The notes beneath the pieces were generated by a model. The model was not told the DNA's origin. It worked only from the letters and a program-made list of their open reading frames with translations, and ran no database searches. A DNA stretch of 64,000 nt, taken from Pseudomonas sp. FP2196. GTDB taxonomy: Bacteria; Pseudomonadota; Gammaproteobacteria; Pseudomonadales; Pseudomonadaceae. Of this stretch, positions 53,409 through 62,275 are shown piece after piece. The position numbers and the translations under genes are program-made. How positions within the stretch are numbered: position 1 is the stretch's first letter; every line of letters begins with the position of its first letter. The stretch spans positions 4,205,501 through 4,269,500 of the forward strand of contig NZ_CP117445.1 of the NCBI RefSeq assembly GCF_030687715.1. Reading direction: 5' to 3'.

Positions 53409-53439
53409 AAAATAGCGAGCAATTCAATTGCGTGCAATT
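53409..53439 (-). promoter_or_regulatory. gpx-ospR promoter with overlapping dyad operator
   Basis: On the minus strand TTGCAC (53437-53432), 17 bases, TATTTT (53414-53409) makes a sigma-70 promoter 33 bases before the gpx start. AATTGC-GT-GCAATT (53426-53439) is a dyad over the -35 and spacer, of the AT-rich type bound by OhrR/MarR repressors, so autoregulation by the OspR-like protein is inferred. Confidence 0.6.
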
Positions 53440-53460
53440 TAATTAATAGGATTACCCCGC

Positions 53461-53542
53461 GTAGGAGCTGCCGAAGGCTGCGATCTTTTGATTTTGTTTT
53501 TAAAGACAAGATCAAAAGATGGCAGCCTTCGGCAGCTCCTAC
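53461..53542. repeat. Long REP hairpin between gpx and msrB
   Basis: GTAGGAGCTGCCGAAGGCTG at 53461 pairs with CAGCCTTCGGCAGCTCCTAC at 53523-53542, with further pairing through GATCTTTTGAT, giving a stem of about 36 bp with one bulge. The same unit forms the pvdS-side terminator at 10728-10807. Confidence 0.8.
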
Positions 53543-53574
53543 AGAACGTCAATCAAACCGCTCGATTGTGCAAC

Positions 53575-53970
53575 TTATTCGCGAGGCACCAGATCTAGGC
53601 ACACCGAGTTGATGCAGTAACGCAAACCGGTCGGTGGCGGGCCATCCGGGAACACGTGCCCCAGGTGCGCGTCACAACGGGCGCATTTGACTTCGGTGCG
53701 TATCATGCCGTGGCTGATGTCGCGAATCTCGGACATGGCGCTTTCACCGATCGGCGCGTAAAAGCTCGGCCAGCCGCAGCCGGAATCGAATTTGGTCTTG
53801 GAATCGAACAGCGCCTCGTTGCAGCAGACGCAGTGGTAAACACCGTCGGTTTTGGTGGCGTTGTATTTGCCGGAGAACGGTCGCTCGGTCGCACTGAGGC
53901 GGCAAACCTCGTACTGCTGCGGATCGAGCATGGCTTTCCATTCTTCCAGAGTTTTTTCCAACTTTTCCAT
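53575..53970 (-). CDS. msrB: Peptide-methionine (R)-S-oxide reductase MsrB
   Basis: A 131-residue repair enzyme that reduces Met-R-sulfoxide in proteins. Two zinc-binding CxxC pairs are visible ([11 protein letters not shown] and [17 protein letters not shown]) together with the [11 protein letters not shown] segment holding the catalytic Cys, and the substrate pocket [12 protein letters not shown]. Full length for the family. Three start codons are stacked (GTG 53976, ATG 53973, ATG 53970); the last has the best spacing from TGAGG. It neighbours gpx and the ospR-like gene in an oxidative-damage group but is separated from gpx by the REP hairpin. Confidence 0.93.
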   Translation of the reverse strand: MEKLEKTLEEWKAMLDPQQYEVCRLSATERPFSGKYNATKTDGVYHCVCCNEALFDSKTKFDSGCGWPSFYAPIGESAMSEIRDISHGMIRTEVKCARCDAHLGHVFPDGPPPTGLRYCINSVCLDLVPRE

Positions 53971-54193
53971 CATCACACCTCAGCGGCTGAAAAAGCCCGA
54001 TCTGTACCTTTTCCACGGATCGGGCGGCACGTATGATTGCGCCTCGTCACGCGCCAGTCTGGCAGCCAGACCGGGCGCATTCAAACGGATTCTCGGAGCC
54101 ACGGCTCAGACGTCCGCCTGTGTGAAGACGCAGGAATCCCAGTACGGTTGTCCATCCGCCGCCTGGATCGTTCATTTTCGGGATCACATCGCC

Positions 54194-55405
54194 ATGCAGT
54201 TCAGCAAATCGAACAAGCTCGCCAACGTCTGCTACGACATTCGCGGCCCGGTGCTCAAGCACGCCAAACGTCTGGAGGAGGAAGGCCAGCGCATCCTCAA
54301 GCTGAACATCGGCAACCCGGCGCCGTTTGGTTTCGAAGCGCCGGACGAAATCCTTCAGGATGTGATCCGCAACCTGCCGACCGCGCAAGGCTACAGCGAC
54401 TCCAAAGGTCTGTTCAGCGCGCGCAAGGCCGTGATGCAGTACTACCAGCAAAAGCAGGTAGAAGGTGTCGGTATCGAAGACATCTATCTGGGCAACGGCG
54501 TGTCCGAGCTGATCGTGATGTCCTTGCAGGCACTGCTCAACAACGGTGACGAAGTGCTGGTGCCCGCGCCGGACTACCCGCTATGGACCGCCGCCGTCAG
54601 CCTGGCCGGCGGCAACGCTGTGCATTACCTGTGCGACGAAGGTGCCGACTGGTTCCCGGACCTGGCCGACATCAAGGCCAAGATCACCCCGAACACCAAG
54701 GCCATGGTGATCATCAACCCGAACAACCCGACCGGCGCGGTGTATTCGAAGGAAGTGCTGCTGGGCATGCTCGAGTTGGCCCGTCAGCACAATCTGGTGG
54801 TGTTCTCCGACGAAATCTACGACAAGATTCTGTACGACGACGCCGTGCACATCTGCACCGCTTCGCTGGCTCCGGACCTGCTGTGCCTGACCTTCAACGG
54901 TCTTTCCAAATCCTATCGCGTGGCCGGTTTCCGCTCCGGCTGGATCGCGATTTCCGGGCCAAAGCACAATGCCCAGAGCTACATCGAAGGCATCGACATG
55001 CTGGCCAACATGCGCCTGTGCGCCAACGTGCCGAGCCAGCATGCCATTCAGACCGCACTGGGCGGCTATCAGAGCATCAATGATCTGGTGTTGCCACAGG
55101 GGCGCCTGCTGGAACAGCGCAACCGCACCTGGGAGCTGCTCAACGACATTCCCGGCGTGAGCTGCGTCAAGCCAATGGGTGCGTTGTACGCCTTCCCACG
55201 GATCGACCCGAAGGTCTGTCCGATCCACAACGACGAAAAATTCGTCCTCGACCTGCTGCTCTCCGAAAAGCTGCTGGTGGTGCAAGGTACAGCGTTCAAC
55301 TGGCCGTGGCCGGATCACTTCCGCGTCGTCACACTGCCACGCGTCGATGATCTGGAAATGGCAATCGGCCGTATCGGCAACTTCCTCAAGTCATACCGCC
55401 AGTAA
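54194..55405 (+). CDS. alaA: PLP-dependent aminotransferase (AlaA/YfbQ type)
   Basis: A 403-residue class I aminotransferase. Landmarks: LNIGNPAPFGFEAPDEILQD near 36, GNGVSELIVMSLQALLNNGD near 98, VIINPNNPTGAVYSKEVLLG near 174, SDEIYDKILYD near 210 and the PLP-lysine segment FNGLSKSYRVAGFRSGW near 236. It matches E. coli AlaA (glutamate-pyruvate transaminase) in length and start (QFSKSNKLANVCYDIRGPVL). The ATG at 54194 is chosen for this conserved N terminus; the open frame extends much further upstream across msrB's promoter region and is not credible. Confidence 0.9.
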   Translation: MQFSKSNKLANVCYDIRGPVLKHAKRLEEEGQRILKLNIGNPAPFGFEAPDEILQDVIRNLPTAQGYSDSKGLFSARKAVMQYYQQKQVEGVGIEDIYLGNGVSELIVMSLQALLNNGDEVLVPAPDYPLWTAAVSLAGGNAVHYLCDEGADWFPDLADIKAKITPNTKAMVIINPNNPTGAVYSKEVLLGMLELARQHNLVVFSDEIYDKILYDDAVHICTASLAPDLLCLTFNGLSKSYRVAGFRSGWIAISGPKHNAQSYIEGIDMLANMRLCANVPSQHAIQTALGGYQSINDLVLPQGRLLEQRNRTWELLNDIPGVSCVKPMGALYAFPRIDPKVCPIHNDEKFVLDLLLSEKLLVVQGTAFNWPWPDHFRVVTLPRVDDLEMAIGRIGNFLKSYRQ

Positions 55406-55709
55406 CTGGCCAGCAGTGCGCAACAGTCCAATTGTTGCGCACTGTCTGATTCAGCAACACTTCTGCGTTACCCATATCCACACGCCTTCTACACTTGCGT
55501 TTCGTACCGCTCACCTGCGCCTGACGCAATGGCGACGGGTCGCAACTGCCCGTCGTCCGTGTCCGTGCCTGTCGTGGGAAATAGGTTGCGCACGGAGGAA
55601 ACTGCTGTAGGACACAGTTTGAAATAGTCACCCGGTTGAATAGCCCGGTGCCGCACCTTATATACCCCGCAGTACGCTACATCTTTAGCTTGAGGAGATT
55701 TCTACAACC
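55406..55709. other. Gap between alaA and htpX: hairpin and promoter
   Basis: AGTGCGCAACA (55415-55425) and TGTTGCGCACT (55433-55443) form a perfect 11-bp hairpin just after the aminotransferase gene, terminator-like without a T run. Farther on, TTGAAT (55636-55641), 17 bases, TATATA (55659-55664) is a good promoter for htpX. No sigma-32 consensus (CTTGAA/CCCCAT) was evident. Confidence 0.6.
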
Positions 55710-56597
55710 ATGATGCGCATCCTGCTGTTTTTGGCCACTAACCTGGCGGTCGTGCTGATAGCCAGCATCACCCTGAGCCTGTTCGGCTTCAACGGGTTCA
55801 TGGCGGCCAACGGGGTTGATCTCGACCTTAGTCAGCTGCTGGTTTTCTGTGCGGTCTTTGGTTTCGCCGGCTCGCTGTTCTCGCTGTTCATCTCCAAGTG
55901 GATGGCGAAGATGAGCACCGGCACCCAGATCATCAGCCAGCCACGTACCCGGCATGAGCAATGGCTGCTGCAAACCGTTGAGCAATTGTCCCGCGAAGCC
56001 GGGATCAAGATGCCCGAAGTCGGTATTTTCCCGGCCTACGAAGCGAACGCGTTCGCCACTGGCTGGAACAAGAACGACGCATTGGTCGCGGTCAGCCAGG
56101 GCTTGCTCGAACGGTTTTCGCCCGATGAAGTGAAAGCCGTGCTGGCCCATGAAATCGGCCACGTCGCCAACGGTGACATGGTCACTCTGGCGCTGATCCA
56201 GGGCGTGGTGAACACCTTCGTGATGTTTTTCGCGCGGATCATCGGTAACTTCGTCGACAAGGTGATCTTCAAGAACGAAGAAGGCCAGGGCATTGCCTAC
56301 TACGTGGCAACCATCTTCGCCGAGCTGGTACTGGGTATTCTGGCCAGCGCGATCGTCATGTGGTTCTCGCGCAAACGCGAATTCCGCGCAGACGAAGCCG
56401 GTGCACGTCTGGCTGGCACCAGCGCAATGATCGGCGCCCTGCAACGCCTGCGCGCCGAGCAGGGTCTGCCGGTGCACATGCCGGACACCCTGAACGCCTT
56501 TGGCATCAACGGTGGCATCAAGCAGGGCTTCGCCCGCATGTTCATGAGCCACCCGCCGCTGGAAGAGCGTATCGACGCATTGCGTCGTCGCGGTTGA
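55710..56597 (+). CDS. htpX: Membrane zinc metalloprotease HtpX
   Basis: A 295-residue inner-membrane protease for quality control of misfolded membrane proteins. Two N-terminal membrane helices ([20 protein letters not shown] and [20 protein letters not shown]), the zinc motif [13 protein letters not shown] near residue 145, then two more hydrophobic segments and the third zinc ligand Glu in [13 protein letters not shown]. Start at the first of two ATG codons, following TTGAGGAGATTTCT. A strong terminator follows. Confidence 0.94.
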   Translation: MMRILLFLATNLAVVLIASITLSLFGFNGFMAANGVDLDLSQLLVFCAVFGFAGSLFSLFISKWMAKMSTGTQIISQPRTRHEQWLLQTVEQLSREAGIKMPEVGIFPAYEANAFATGWNKNDALVAVSQGLLERFSPDEVKAVLAHEIGHVANGDMVTLALIQGVVNTFVMFFARIIGNFVDKVIFKNEEGQGIAYYVATIFAELVLGILASAIVMWFSRKREFRADEAGARLAGTSAMIGALQRLRAEQGLPVHMPDTLNAFGINGGIKQGFARMFMSHPPLEERIDALRRRG

Positions 56598-56620
56598 TCA
56601 GACTGGCGTAAAAACAAGAA

Positions 56621-56646
56621 GGCCCGCAGTGATGCGGGCCTTTTTT
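56621..56646 (+). terminator. htpX terminator
   Basis: GGCCCGCA-GTGA-TGCGGGCC followed by TTTTTT; a textbook stem and T run just after htpX. Confidence 0.93.
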
Positions 56647-56675
56647 ATTGCCTTGAAAAATGGGTTGTTCTGACT

Positions 56676-56707
56676 GGCCTCATCGCTGGCAAGCCAGCGA
56701 TGAGGCC
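56676..56707. repeat. Perfect short-loop hairpin (REP type)
   Basis: GGCCTCATCGCTGGC-AA-GCCAGCGATGAGGCC: 15-bp perfect stem with a two-base loop, just past the tpm stop codon. The GCTGGCAAGCCAGC core also occurs at 58258-58271. Confidence 0.8.
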
Positions 56708-56724
56708 GGAACAGCCAACACAAA

Positions 56725-57381
56725 CTACAGAGGCGAAATACGGTAAACCCGCTCCTCCAGCCGCGTCACCCCGGCCTGCAGAAACTTCCCGCTCTCACTC
56801 AGCACATTCTGCTCTTCCAGCACCCGCACCTGCCAAGCACCGCCCAGCAACCGCTGCACCTCATCATCCACCACCGCAAACGGCGGCCCGGGCATCTGCA
56901 CCTGATCGTAATCCAGGGTAATCAGCAACCCTTGCACTCCCTGCGGCAGGATCTGCTGAAGATGCGCCACATAACGCTCACGCATCGGCGGCGGCAAGGC
57001 TATCAGCGCCGCCCGGTCGTACAGCGCCGTGCAATCAGCCACATCCTCTGCCGTGAGCGTGAAGACATCACCGCACCACAATTCAATGGAGTCGGCGCGA
57101 TAGACCTTGAACCCGTCTTTCTCGCTAATCTGCGGCTGTACCTGATGCTCACTGAAAAAGGCCTCAATGGCCTTTTCCGACAACTCAATCCCGAGCACCT
57201 GATGGCCACGCCCAACCAGCCACAGTAAATCCAGACTTTTCCCACACAACGGAACCAACACCCGCGCCTGCGCAGGGATCAGGATATCCGGCCAGTGCCG
57301 CTGTAGATGCGGGTTCACCTCAGGCAAATGAAAACCGATCTGGTTCGAAGCCCACTTCTTGTGCCAAAACTCAGGCTGCAT
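56725..57381 (-). CDS. tpm: Thiopurine S-methyltransferase
   Basis: A 218-residue SAM-dependent methyltransferase. It begins [20 protein letters not shown] as in bacterial TPMT, with the SAM-binding [20 protein letters not shown] near residue 42 and [20 protein letters not shown] near 125. In Pseudomonas this enzyme methylates selenite, tellurite and thiopurines; the native substrate is not settled. The ATG at 57381 follows AGGGGGATTC, so the longer frame to 57405 is rejected. The tpm-htpX neighbourhood also occurs in P. aeruginosa as recalled. Confidence 0.9.
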   Translation of the reverse strand: MQPEFWHKKWASNQIGFHLPEVNPHLQRHWPDILIPAQARVLVPLCGKSLDLLWLVGRGHQVLGIELSEKAIEAFFSEHQVQPQISEKDGFKVYRADSIELWCGDVFTLTAEDVADCTALYDRAALIALPPPMRERYVAHLQQILPQGVQGLLITLDYDQVQMPGPPFAVVDDEVQRLLGGAWQVRVLEEQNVLSESGKFLQAGVTRLEERVYRISPL

Positions 57382-57482
57382 GAATCCCCCTAAAAATCCG
57401 ATCAAAAAGCGTTAAAACTTATATTAGATTTAGATCAATGATGTGGCTGAAGATGAGCCATCTTAACGTTCAGGAACCCATC

Positions 57483-58250
57483 ATGTTTCCCAGCCTGTTT
57501 ATTTCCCATGGTTCACCCATGCTTGCGCTGGAGCCCGGCGCGAGTGGCCCGGCGCTCGCCCGACTGGCCGCTGAACTGCCCCGCCCTAAAGCTATCGTGA
57601 TCGTCTCCGCACACTGGGAGAGCCACGAATTGCTGGTCAGCAGCCATCCGCAACCCGAGACCTGGCATGACTTCGGCGGCTTCCCTCGGGCGTTGTTTGA
57701 AGTGCAGTACCCGGCGCCGGGCAATCCGCAATTGGCTGCCGAAGTCGCCGAGTTGCTGAGCGCCAACGACCTGCCGGCACGCCTCGATTCGCAACGGCCG
57801 TTCGATCACGGCGTGTGGGTGCCGCTGTCGCTGATGTACCCGCAAGCGGACATTCCGGTGGTACAGGTTTCGCTACCGAGTCGCAGCGGTCCAGCGCTGC
57901 AAACCCGTGTGGGTCGTGCGTTGGCAGGCTTGCGTGAACAAGGGGTTTTGTTGATCGGCTCGGGCAGCATCACCCACAACCTGCGCGAGCTGGACTGGCA
58001 TGCCGGTCCGGAAAGCGTGGAGCCGTGGGCAAAAGACTTCCGTGACTGGGTGATCGAAAAGCTTGCGGCCGATGATGAAGCGGCGCTGCATGACTACCGC
58101 CAACAAGCGCCGAACGCAGTGCGCAGCCATCCGAGCGATGAGCACTTGTTGCCGTTGTATTTTGCGCGGGGTGCGGGCGGTGAGTTCAGTGTGGCGCATC
58201 AGGGATTTACGATGGGTGCTCTGGGCATGGATATTTATCGCTTCGGCTAA
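57483..58250 (+). CDS. ygiD: Extradiol-type dioxygenase (4,5-DOPA dioxygenase family, YgiD)
   Basis: A 255-residue LigB-superfamily dioxygenase. Metal-binding histidines are visible in LFISHGSPMLAL (His at about residue 8), the VSAHWESHELLVSSH segment near 43, PFDHGVWVPLSLMYP near 107 and GSGSITHNLREL near 160. The family opens catechol rings, as in DOPA dioxygenases, but the bacterial substrate is unknown. ATG at 57483 follows CAGGAACCC; the open frame back to 57438 adds 15 residues without support. It is divergent from tpm. Confidence 0.87.
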   Translation: MFPSLFISHGSPMLALEPGASGPALARLAAELPRPKAIVIVSAHWESHELLVSSHPQPETWHDFGGFPRALFEVQYPAPGNPQLAAEVAELLSANDLPARLDSQRPFDHGVWVPLSLMYPQADIPVVQVSLPSRSGPALQTRVGRALAGLREQGVLLIGSGSITHNLRELDWHAGPESVEPWAKDFRDWVIEKLAADDEAALHDYRQQAPNAVRSHPSDEHLLPLYFARGAGGEFSVAHQGFTMGALGMDIYRFG

Positions 58251-58253
58251 CGT

Positions 58254-58278
58254 TATCGCTGGCAAGCCAGCTCCCACA
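58254..58278 (+). repeat. Single REP element after ygiD
   Basis: TATCGCTGGCAAGCCAGCTC followed by CCACA: a common Pseudomonas REP with the GCTGGC-AA-GCCAGC palindrome. Confidence 0.7.
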
Positions 58279-58306
58279 GGGTTTTGTGTTAACCCAAAAA
58301 ACAGGC

Positions 58307-58339
58307 AAAAAAAATCCCCGAACCAGTCGGGGATTTTTT
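58307..58339. terminator. Bidirectional terminator between ygiD and deaD
   Basis: AAAAAATCCCCGA and TCGGGGATTTTTT around the loop ACCAG; A and T runs on both sides allow use by both convergent genes. Confidence 0.93.
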
Positions 58340-58367
58340 ATGTTCGATCAATCAGCCCAAGGGCGGA

Positions 58368-60041
58368 TCAATCTTCGCGATAGCGACGCAGTTTCAGCTG
58401 CTTACCGGCAACGCGAGTGTCCTTCAGCTTGGTCAGGAGTTTGTCCAGACCATCTTCCGGCAGCTCAACGAGGCTGAAGCTGTCACGCACCTGGATGCGA
58501 CCGATCGCTTCACGGGCCAGACCACCTTCGTTGAGGATGGCGCCCAGCAGGTTCTTGGCGGCGATACCGTCACGCGCACCCAGCGCGGTACGGCAACGAG
58601 CACGGCCTTCGCCCAAAGGCATTGGCGCACGACGCTCGCGATCACCACGATCCGGACGATCACCGGTACGCTCAGGACGGTCGCCACGCGGTGCGTTGTT
58701 CGGCACCAGTGGACGTTCCTTCTCGATTGCAGCCAGGTTCAGCGCTTGACCGTTAGTGGCCTTGCGCAGCAGAGCAGCGGCCAGAGCACGCGGGGTGCAG
58801 CCGATGTCAGCGGTCAGGCGATCGAGCAGTTCACCGTGAGTCGATTCGGCATCAGCGACCAGCGGCGACAGGCTGTTGGTCAGTTTCTTGATGCGTGCAT
58901 CGAGAACAGCTTGAGCGTCCGGCAGGCGTACTTCAGCCACTTTCTGACCGGTTACACGCTCGATCACTTGCAGCATGCGGCGCTCACGCGGAGTCACCAG
59001 CAGCAGCGCACGACCTTCGCGACCGGCACGGCCGGTACGGCCGATACGGTGAACGTAGGATTCCGGATCGTACGGCATGTCCACGTTGAAAACGTGGGTG
59101 ATGCGCGGAACGTCCAGACCACGAGCAGCAACGTCGGTCGCAACAACGATGTCCAGACGGCCATCCTTGAGCGAGTCGATCACGCGCTCACGCTGGTTCT
59201 GAGCGATGTCACCGTTCAGCGCAGCGGCTTTGTAGCCTTTGGCGTCCAGGGCGCTGGCCAGATCCAGAGTCGCTTGCTTGGTGCGCACGAACATGATCAG
59301 AGCGTCGAAGTCTTCCACTTCCAGCAAGCTGAGAACGGCCGAAGTCTTCTGGTCAGCGTGAACCAACAGGTGAGCCTGTTCGATCGCGGTAACGGTCTGG
59401 GTCTTGGTCTGGATCTTGACGTGTTGCGGATCGCGCAGGTGGCGTTCGGCAATGGCGCGGATCGACTGCGGCAGGGTAGCCGAGAACAGAACGGTCTGAC
59501 GGGTCGCTGGCAGAGCCTTGAAGATGACTTCCAGGTCATCCATGAAGCCCAGCTTCAACATTTCGTCAGCTTCGTCGAGAACCAGGTGGTTCACGGTCGA
59601 CAGCACTTTCTCGTCGCGACGCAGGTGGTCACACAGACGACCCGGGGTAGCGACAACGATCTGTGCGCCATTACGGATAGCCTTGAGTTGCGGGCCCATC
59701 GGCGCGCCGCCGTAAACGGCCACAACGGTAACGCCTGGCATTTGCTTGGCGTAGGTTTCAAAAGCGGTTGCTACTTGCAGCGCCAACTCTCGGGTTGGCG
59801 CCAGGATCAGGGCTTGCGGTTCGCGCTTGGCAGGATCGATGCGGTGCAGAATAGGCAGAGCGAACGCGGCGGTTTTACCGGTACCGGTTTGCGCCTGGCC
59901 AATCATGTCCTGGCCGGCCATGATGATCGGGATCGATTGCTGCTGAATCGCCGAAGGCTCTTCGTAGCCGGTCGCTGCGACGGCTGCAAGAATATTCGGG
60001 TTAAGATTAAAAGCGGCGAATCCGCCGGTTTCCTGGGTCAT
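58368..60041 (-). CDS. deaD: DEAD-box ATP-dependent RNA helicase DeaD/CsdA
   Basis: A 557-residue helicase that unwinds RNA, mainly in ribosome assembly and at low temperature. Helicase core motifs in order: GYEEPSAIQQQSIPIIMAGQ (Q motif), AQTGTGKTAAFALP (I), PTRELALQ (Ia), TPGRLCDHL (Ib), VLDEADEML (II), FSATLP (III), DVAARGLDVPRI (V), HRIGRTGRAGREG (VI). The tail holds a basic Arg/Asp-rich linker (RGDRPERTGDRPDRGDRERR) and a C-terminal DbpA-type RNA-binding domain. ATG at 60041 follows AGGCAGACCC. A leader of over 200 bases with a hairpin and U run precedes it. Confidence 0.92.
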   Translation of the reverse strand: MTQETGGFAAFNLNPNILAAVAATGYEEPSAIQQQSIPIIMAGQDMIGQAQTGTGKTAAFALPILHRIDPAKREPQALILAPTRELALQVATAFETYAKQMPGVTVVAVYGGAPMGPQLKAIRNGAQIVVATPGRLCDHLRRDEKVLSTVNHLVLDEADEMLKLGFMDDLEVIFKALPATRQTVLFSATLPQSIRAIAERHLRDPQHVKIQTKTQTVTAIEQAHLLVHADQKTSAVLSLLEVEDFDALIMFVRTKQATLDLASALDAKGYKAAALNGDIAQNQRERVIDSLKDGRLDIVVATDVAARGLDVPRITHVFNVDMPYDPESYVHRIGRTGRAGREGRALLLVTPRERRMLQVIERVTGQKVAEVRLPDAQAVLDARIKKLTNSLSPLVADAESTHGELLDRLTADIGCTPRALAAALLRKATNGQALNLAAIEKERPLVPNNAPRGDRPERTGDRPDRGDRERRAPMPLGEGRARCRTALGARDGIAAKNLLGAILNEGGLAREAIGRIQVRDSFSLVELPEDGLDKLLTKLKDTRVAGKQLKLRRYRED

Positions 60042-60465
60042 GGGTCTGCCTCTAAGTGCATCCGCAAAGACCCATGCTCCAAAGCTGCGCATGCCGTGTT
60101 GAGACTCAAGAGTCGCCCTGGCAGCTTTGTCGGCGGGGATTTGCGAAAACGTATGAATGAAAAAAAAGAATCGTCCGGGAAGAGCCCGCAATGCGGACGT
60201 GCAGCCGAAGCTGACTTCGGGGAATTGCGCTACCTAAACGCGGCCCGGTTAAAGGCCGGCGCGCACTATACCGGATTTCGCCCAAATAGGGAGCTTTTTT
60301 TATTGCCTGAATGCGTGTGTCACCGCTGTGTAACGGGGTTTTGCGGATAATCGTGCGAAGGTCTATTTTTCAAAGGCCCGGCCACGCAGGTGATGACGCT
60401 TAAACGATTCATCGATCCGCGGCATACCGTCGCTGCCCCCGCCCTTCCCGCCCGAGGAGTTATCC
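60042..60465. other. deaD leader and divergent gap to the crotonase gene
   Basis: This 424-base gap holds the probable deaD -10 element (TATAGT on the minus strand, 60270-60265) about 224 bases ahead of the deaD start, making a long leader as in other cold-shock helicase genes. In it lie an A8 tract and hairpins (see separate entries). The right part, up to 60465, has no clear gene; the crotonase ribosome-binding site is GAGGAGTTATCC. Confidence 0.5.
60160..60199 (-). promoter_or_regulatory. Attenuator-like hairpin with U run in deaD leader
   Basis: On the minus strand CGTCCG...CGGACG (60199-60172) can pair, with a competing inner CGGG/CCCG stem, and is followed after four bases by TTTTTTTT (60167-60160). 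A second tight hairpin, CCGAAG-CTGA-CTTCGG, lies at 60206-60221. Together they look like a premature terminator or structured leader ahead of deaD. Confidence 0.45.
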
Positions 60466-61257
60466 ATGAACCAGCCCTGCCCCGGCCGCGTCAGCCGTGA
60501 ACGTCGTGGCCATGTCCACCTGATCGGGCTCGATCGAGCCGCCAAGCGCAATGCTTTCGACCTCGACCTGCTCAATGAGCTGAGCCTGGCGTATGGCGAG
60601 TTCGAGGCGGATAGCGAGGCGCGGGTGGCAGTGGTGTTCGGCCATGGCGAACACTTTACGGCCGGCCTGGATCTGGTCAATGCCAGCTCGGCACTTGCCC
60701 AAGGCTGGGTAGTTCCGACCGGCGGTTGCGATCCGTGGGGTGTTTTCGTCGGCCCACGGGTGAGCAAACCGGTGATTGTCGCGGCACAGGGTTATTGCCT
60801 GACCATCGGCATCGAGCTGATGCTGGCCGCTGATATCAACCTTTGCGCGAGCAATACCCGCTTCGCCCAGATGGAAGTGCAGCGTGGGATCTTTCCTTTT
60901 GGCGGCGCGACTCTGCGCTTTCATCAGGTAGCCGGTTGGGGCAATGCCATGCGCTGGTTGCTGACTGGAGACGAGTTCGATGCACACGATGCCTTGCACC
61001 TGGGATTGGTGCAGGAAGTAATGGCCAGCGAGGATCTGCTGCCCCGGGCCATTGAACTGGCCGAACGAATTGCGCAACAGGCGCCGTTAGGGGTGCAGGC
61101 GACGTTGATGTCGGCGCGCCAGGCGCGATATGAAGGTGAGACGGCGGCAGCACAGGGCTTGCCGGCGCTGGTGAAGAAGTTGCTGGCCAGCGAGGATGCC
61201 AAGGAGGGGGTGCGCTCATTGGTGGAGCGGCGGCTTGGAGTCTTCAGGGGGATCTGA
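60466..61257 (+). CDS. Enoyl-CoA hydratase/isomerase (crotonase) family protein
   Basis: A 263-residue crotonase-superfamily enzyme. GLDRAAKRNAFDLDLLNELS lies near residue 21, the oxyanion-hole segment GHGEHFTAGLDLVNASSALA near 60 and AQGYCLTIGIELMLAADINL near 110. The acidic catalytic pair of true hydratases is not obvious (QMEVQRGIFPFGGATLRF), so the reaction is uncertain. ATG at 60466 follows CCGAGGAGTTATCC. In PAO1 a crotonase gene also follows deaD, as recalled. It is divergent from deaD. Confidence 0.85.
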   Translation: MNQPCPGRVSRERRGHVHLIGLDRAAKRNAFDLDLLNELSLAYGEFEADSEARVAVVFGHGEHFTAGLDLVNASSALAQGWVVPTGGCDPWGVFVGPRVSKPVIVAAQGYCLTIGIELMLAADINLCASNTRFAQMEVQRGIFPFGGATLRFHQVAGWGNAMRWLLTGDEFDAHDALHLGLVQEVMASEDLLPRAIELAERIAQQAPLGVQATLMSARQARYEGETAAAQGLPALVKKLLASEDAKEGVRSLVERRLGVFRGI

Positions 61258-61282
61258 AAAATTTGGCGCCTGTCATGACGCC

Positions 61283-61346
61283 ATCGCGAGCAGGCTCACT
61301 CCTACAAGGGAACGCATTTCAATGTAGGAGTGAGCCTGCTCGCGAT
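61283..61346. repeat. REPIN: inverted pair of REP sequences
   Basis: ATCGCGAGCAGGCTCACTCC plus TACA (61283-61306) and its exact complement (61323-61346) form a 24-bp perfect stem with a 16-base loop, the arrangement of a Pseudomonas REPIN. It lies between the crotonase gene and the convergent spermidine-synthase-like gene. Half of it recurs at 63716-63733. Confidence 0.85.
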
Positions 61347-61368
61347 AGGGCCAGCAAGGCCAACAGCT

Positions 61369-62124
61369 TCAGGTGGCTGGGCGAATACTGTTGATCAACG
61401 ACTGCAACGAATACCCCAGCTTCGGCGCCAACGATTCGGCCCGGGCAGTCAGCGCCTGCATGTCCAGCACCTGATCGAGGTCCGCCGGCACAATCAGAAT
61501 CACATTGCCCTCCTTCACCGGCAGCTCCCAGTAATGCCGGTGATAGAGTCCACGCAACAACGCCGCGCCCAACGGCTTGCCATCATCGGTGGCCCACTGA
61601 TTGATCACCAGCCAGCCACCCGGATTCAGACGTTTCTGGCAATCACCGAGAAAACTCCAGGCCAGATGCCCGACACCGGGACCGACGTCGGTGTAAAGGT
61701 CGACGAAGATCAGATCCGCAGGCTCGGCGCTCGGCAGCAATTCAAGGGCATCGCCAACGCGGATGTACAGGCGCGGATCGTCATCAAGCCCAAGATATTC
61801 GATGGCCAGACGCGGCACGTCCGGCCGCAGTTCGATGGCTTCGACATCTTCCAGCGGCAGAAACTTTAGGCAAGCCTGAGTCAGCGTACCCGCACCCAAT
61901 CCGAGGAACAGCGCACTCTCCGGATGCGCGTGGCACAACGCGCCAATCAGCATCGCCCGGGTGTAGTCGTATTCCAGCCAGCTCGGGTCGGCAGTGAACA
62001 CGCAGCTCTGCTCGATCGCATCGCCGAACTCGAGAAAGCGGTAATCGGCCACTTCCAGCACGCGAATCACGCCGAACTCATCCTGTACTTCGGCGAGCAG
62101 ATGCTCGACGCGCTCCTCAGTCAT
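61369..62124 (-). CDS. Spermidine-synthase-like methyltransferase-fold protein
   Basis: A 251-residue protein of the SpeE-like Rossmann fold. The nucleotide/SAM-binding segment is ESALFLGLGAGTLTQACLKF near residue 70, followed by VEAIELRPDVPRLAIEYLGL and the acidic DLIFVDLYTDVGPGVGHLAW near 130. The motif differs from true spermidine synthases, which need Asp pairs for putrescine and decarboxylated SAM, so no polyamine activity is claimed. ATG at 62124 (MTEERVEHLLAEV) follows GGAGACGAA. It is convergent with the crotonase gene and divergent from the DAHP synthase gene. Confidence 0.8.
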   Translation of the reverse strand: MTEERVEHLLAEVQDEFGVIRVLEVADYRFLEFGDAIEQSCVFTADPSWLEYDYTRAMLIGALCHAHPESALFLGLGAGTLTQACLKFLPLEDVEAIELRPDVPRLAIEYLGLDDDPRLYIRVGDALELLPSAEPADLIFVDLYTDVGPGVGHLAWSFLGDCQKRLNPGGWLVINQWATDDGKPLGAALLRGLYHRHYWELPVKEGNVILIVPADLDQVLDMQALTARAESLAPKLGYSLQSLINSIRPAT

Positions 62125-62275
62125 TTCGTCTCCTGATGGTCACCGGGCGCGGTGACGCGATGGCACCGCTATGGCACCGTGGCAAAGCGGCGATTGTCGG
62201 CGATGGGGCGGGAACAGGTCACGCACTAATTTGCTGATACCATGGCGTTCCGTGCGTAGAACCTTAGAGACCGTG

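Noticed and set aside
55600..55709. Sigma-32 heat-shock promoter for htpX
   Set aside because: The CCCC near 55665 is not preceded by CTTGAA at the required spacing; a sigma-70-type TTGAAT-N17-TATATA fits better.
58746..60350. A 534-codon plus-strand frame opposite deaD
   Set aside because: DEAD-box motifs I to VI are clear on the minus strand; the opposite frame has no domains or start signal.
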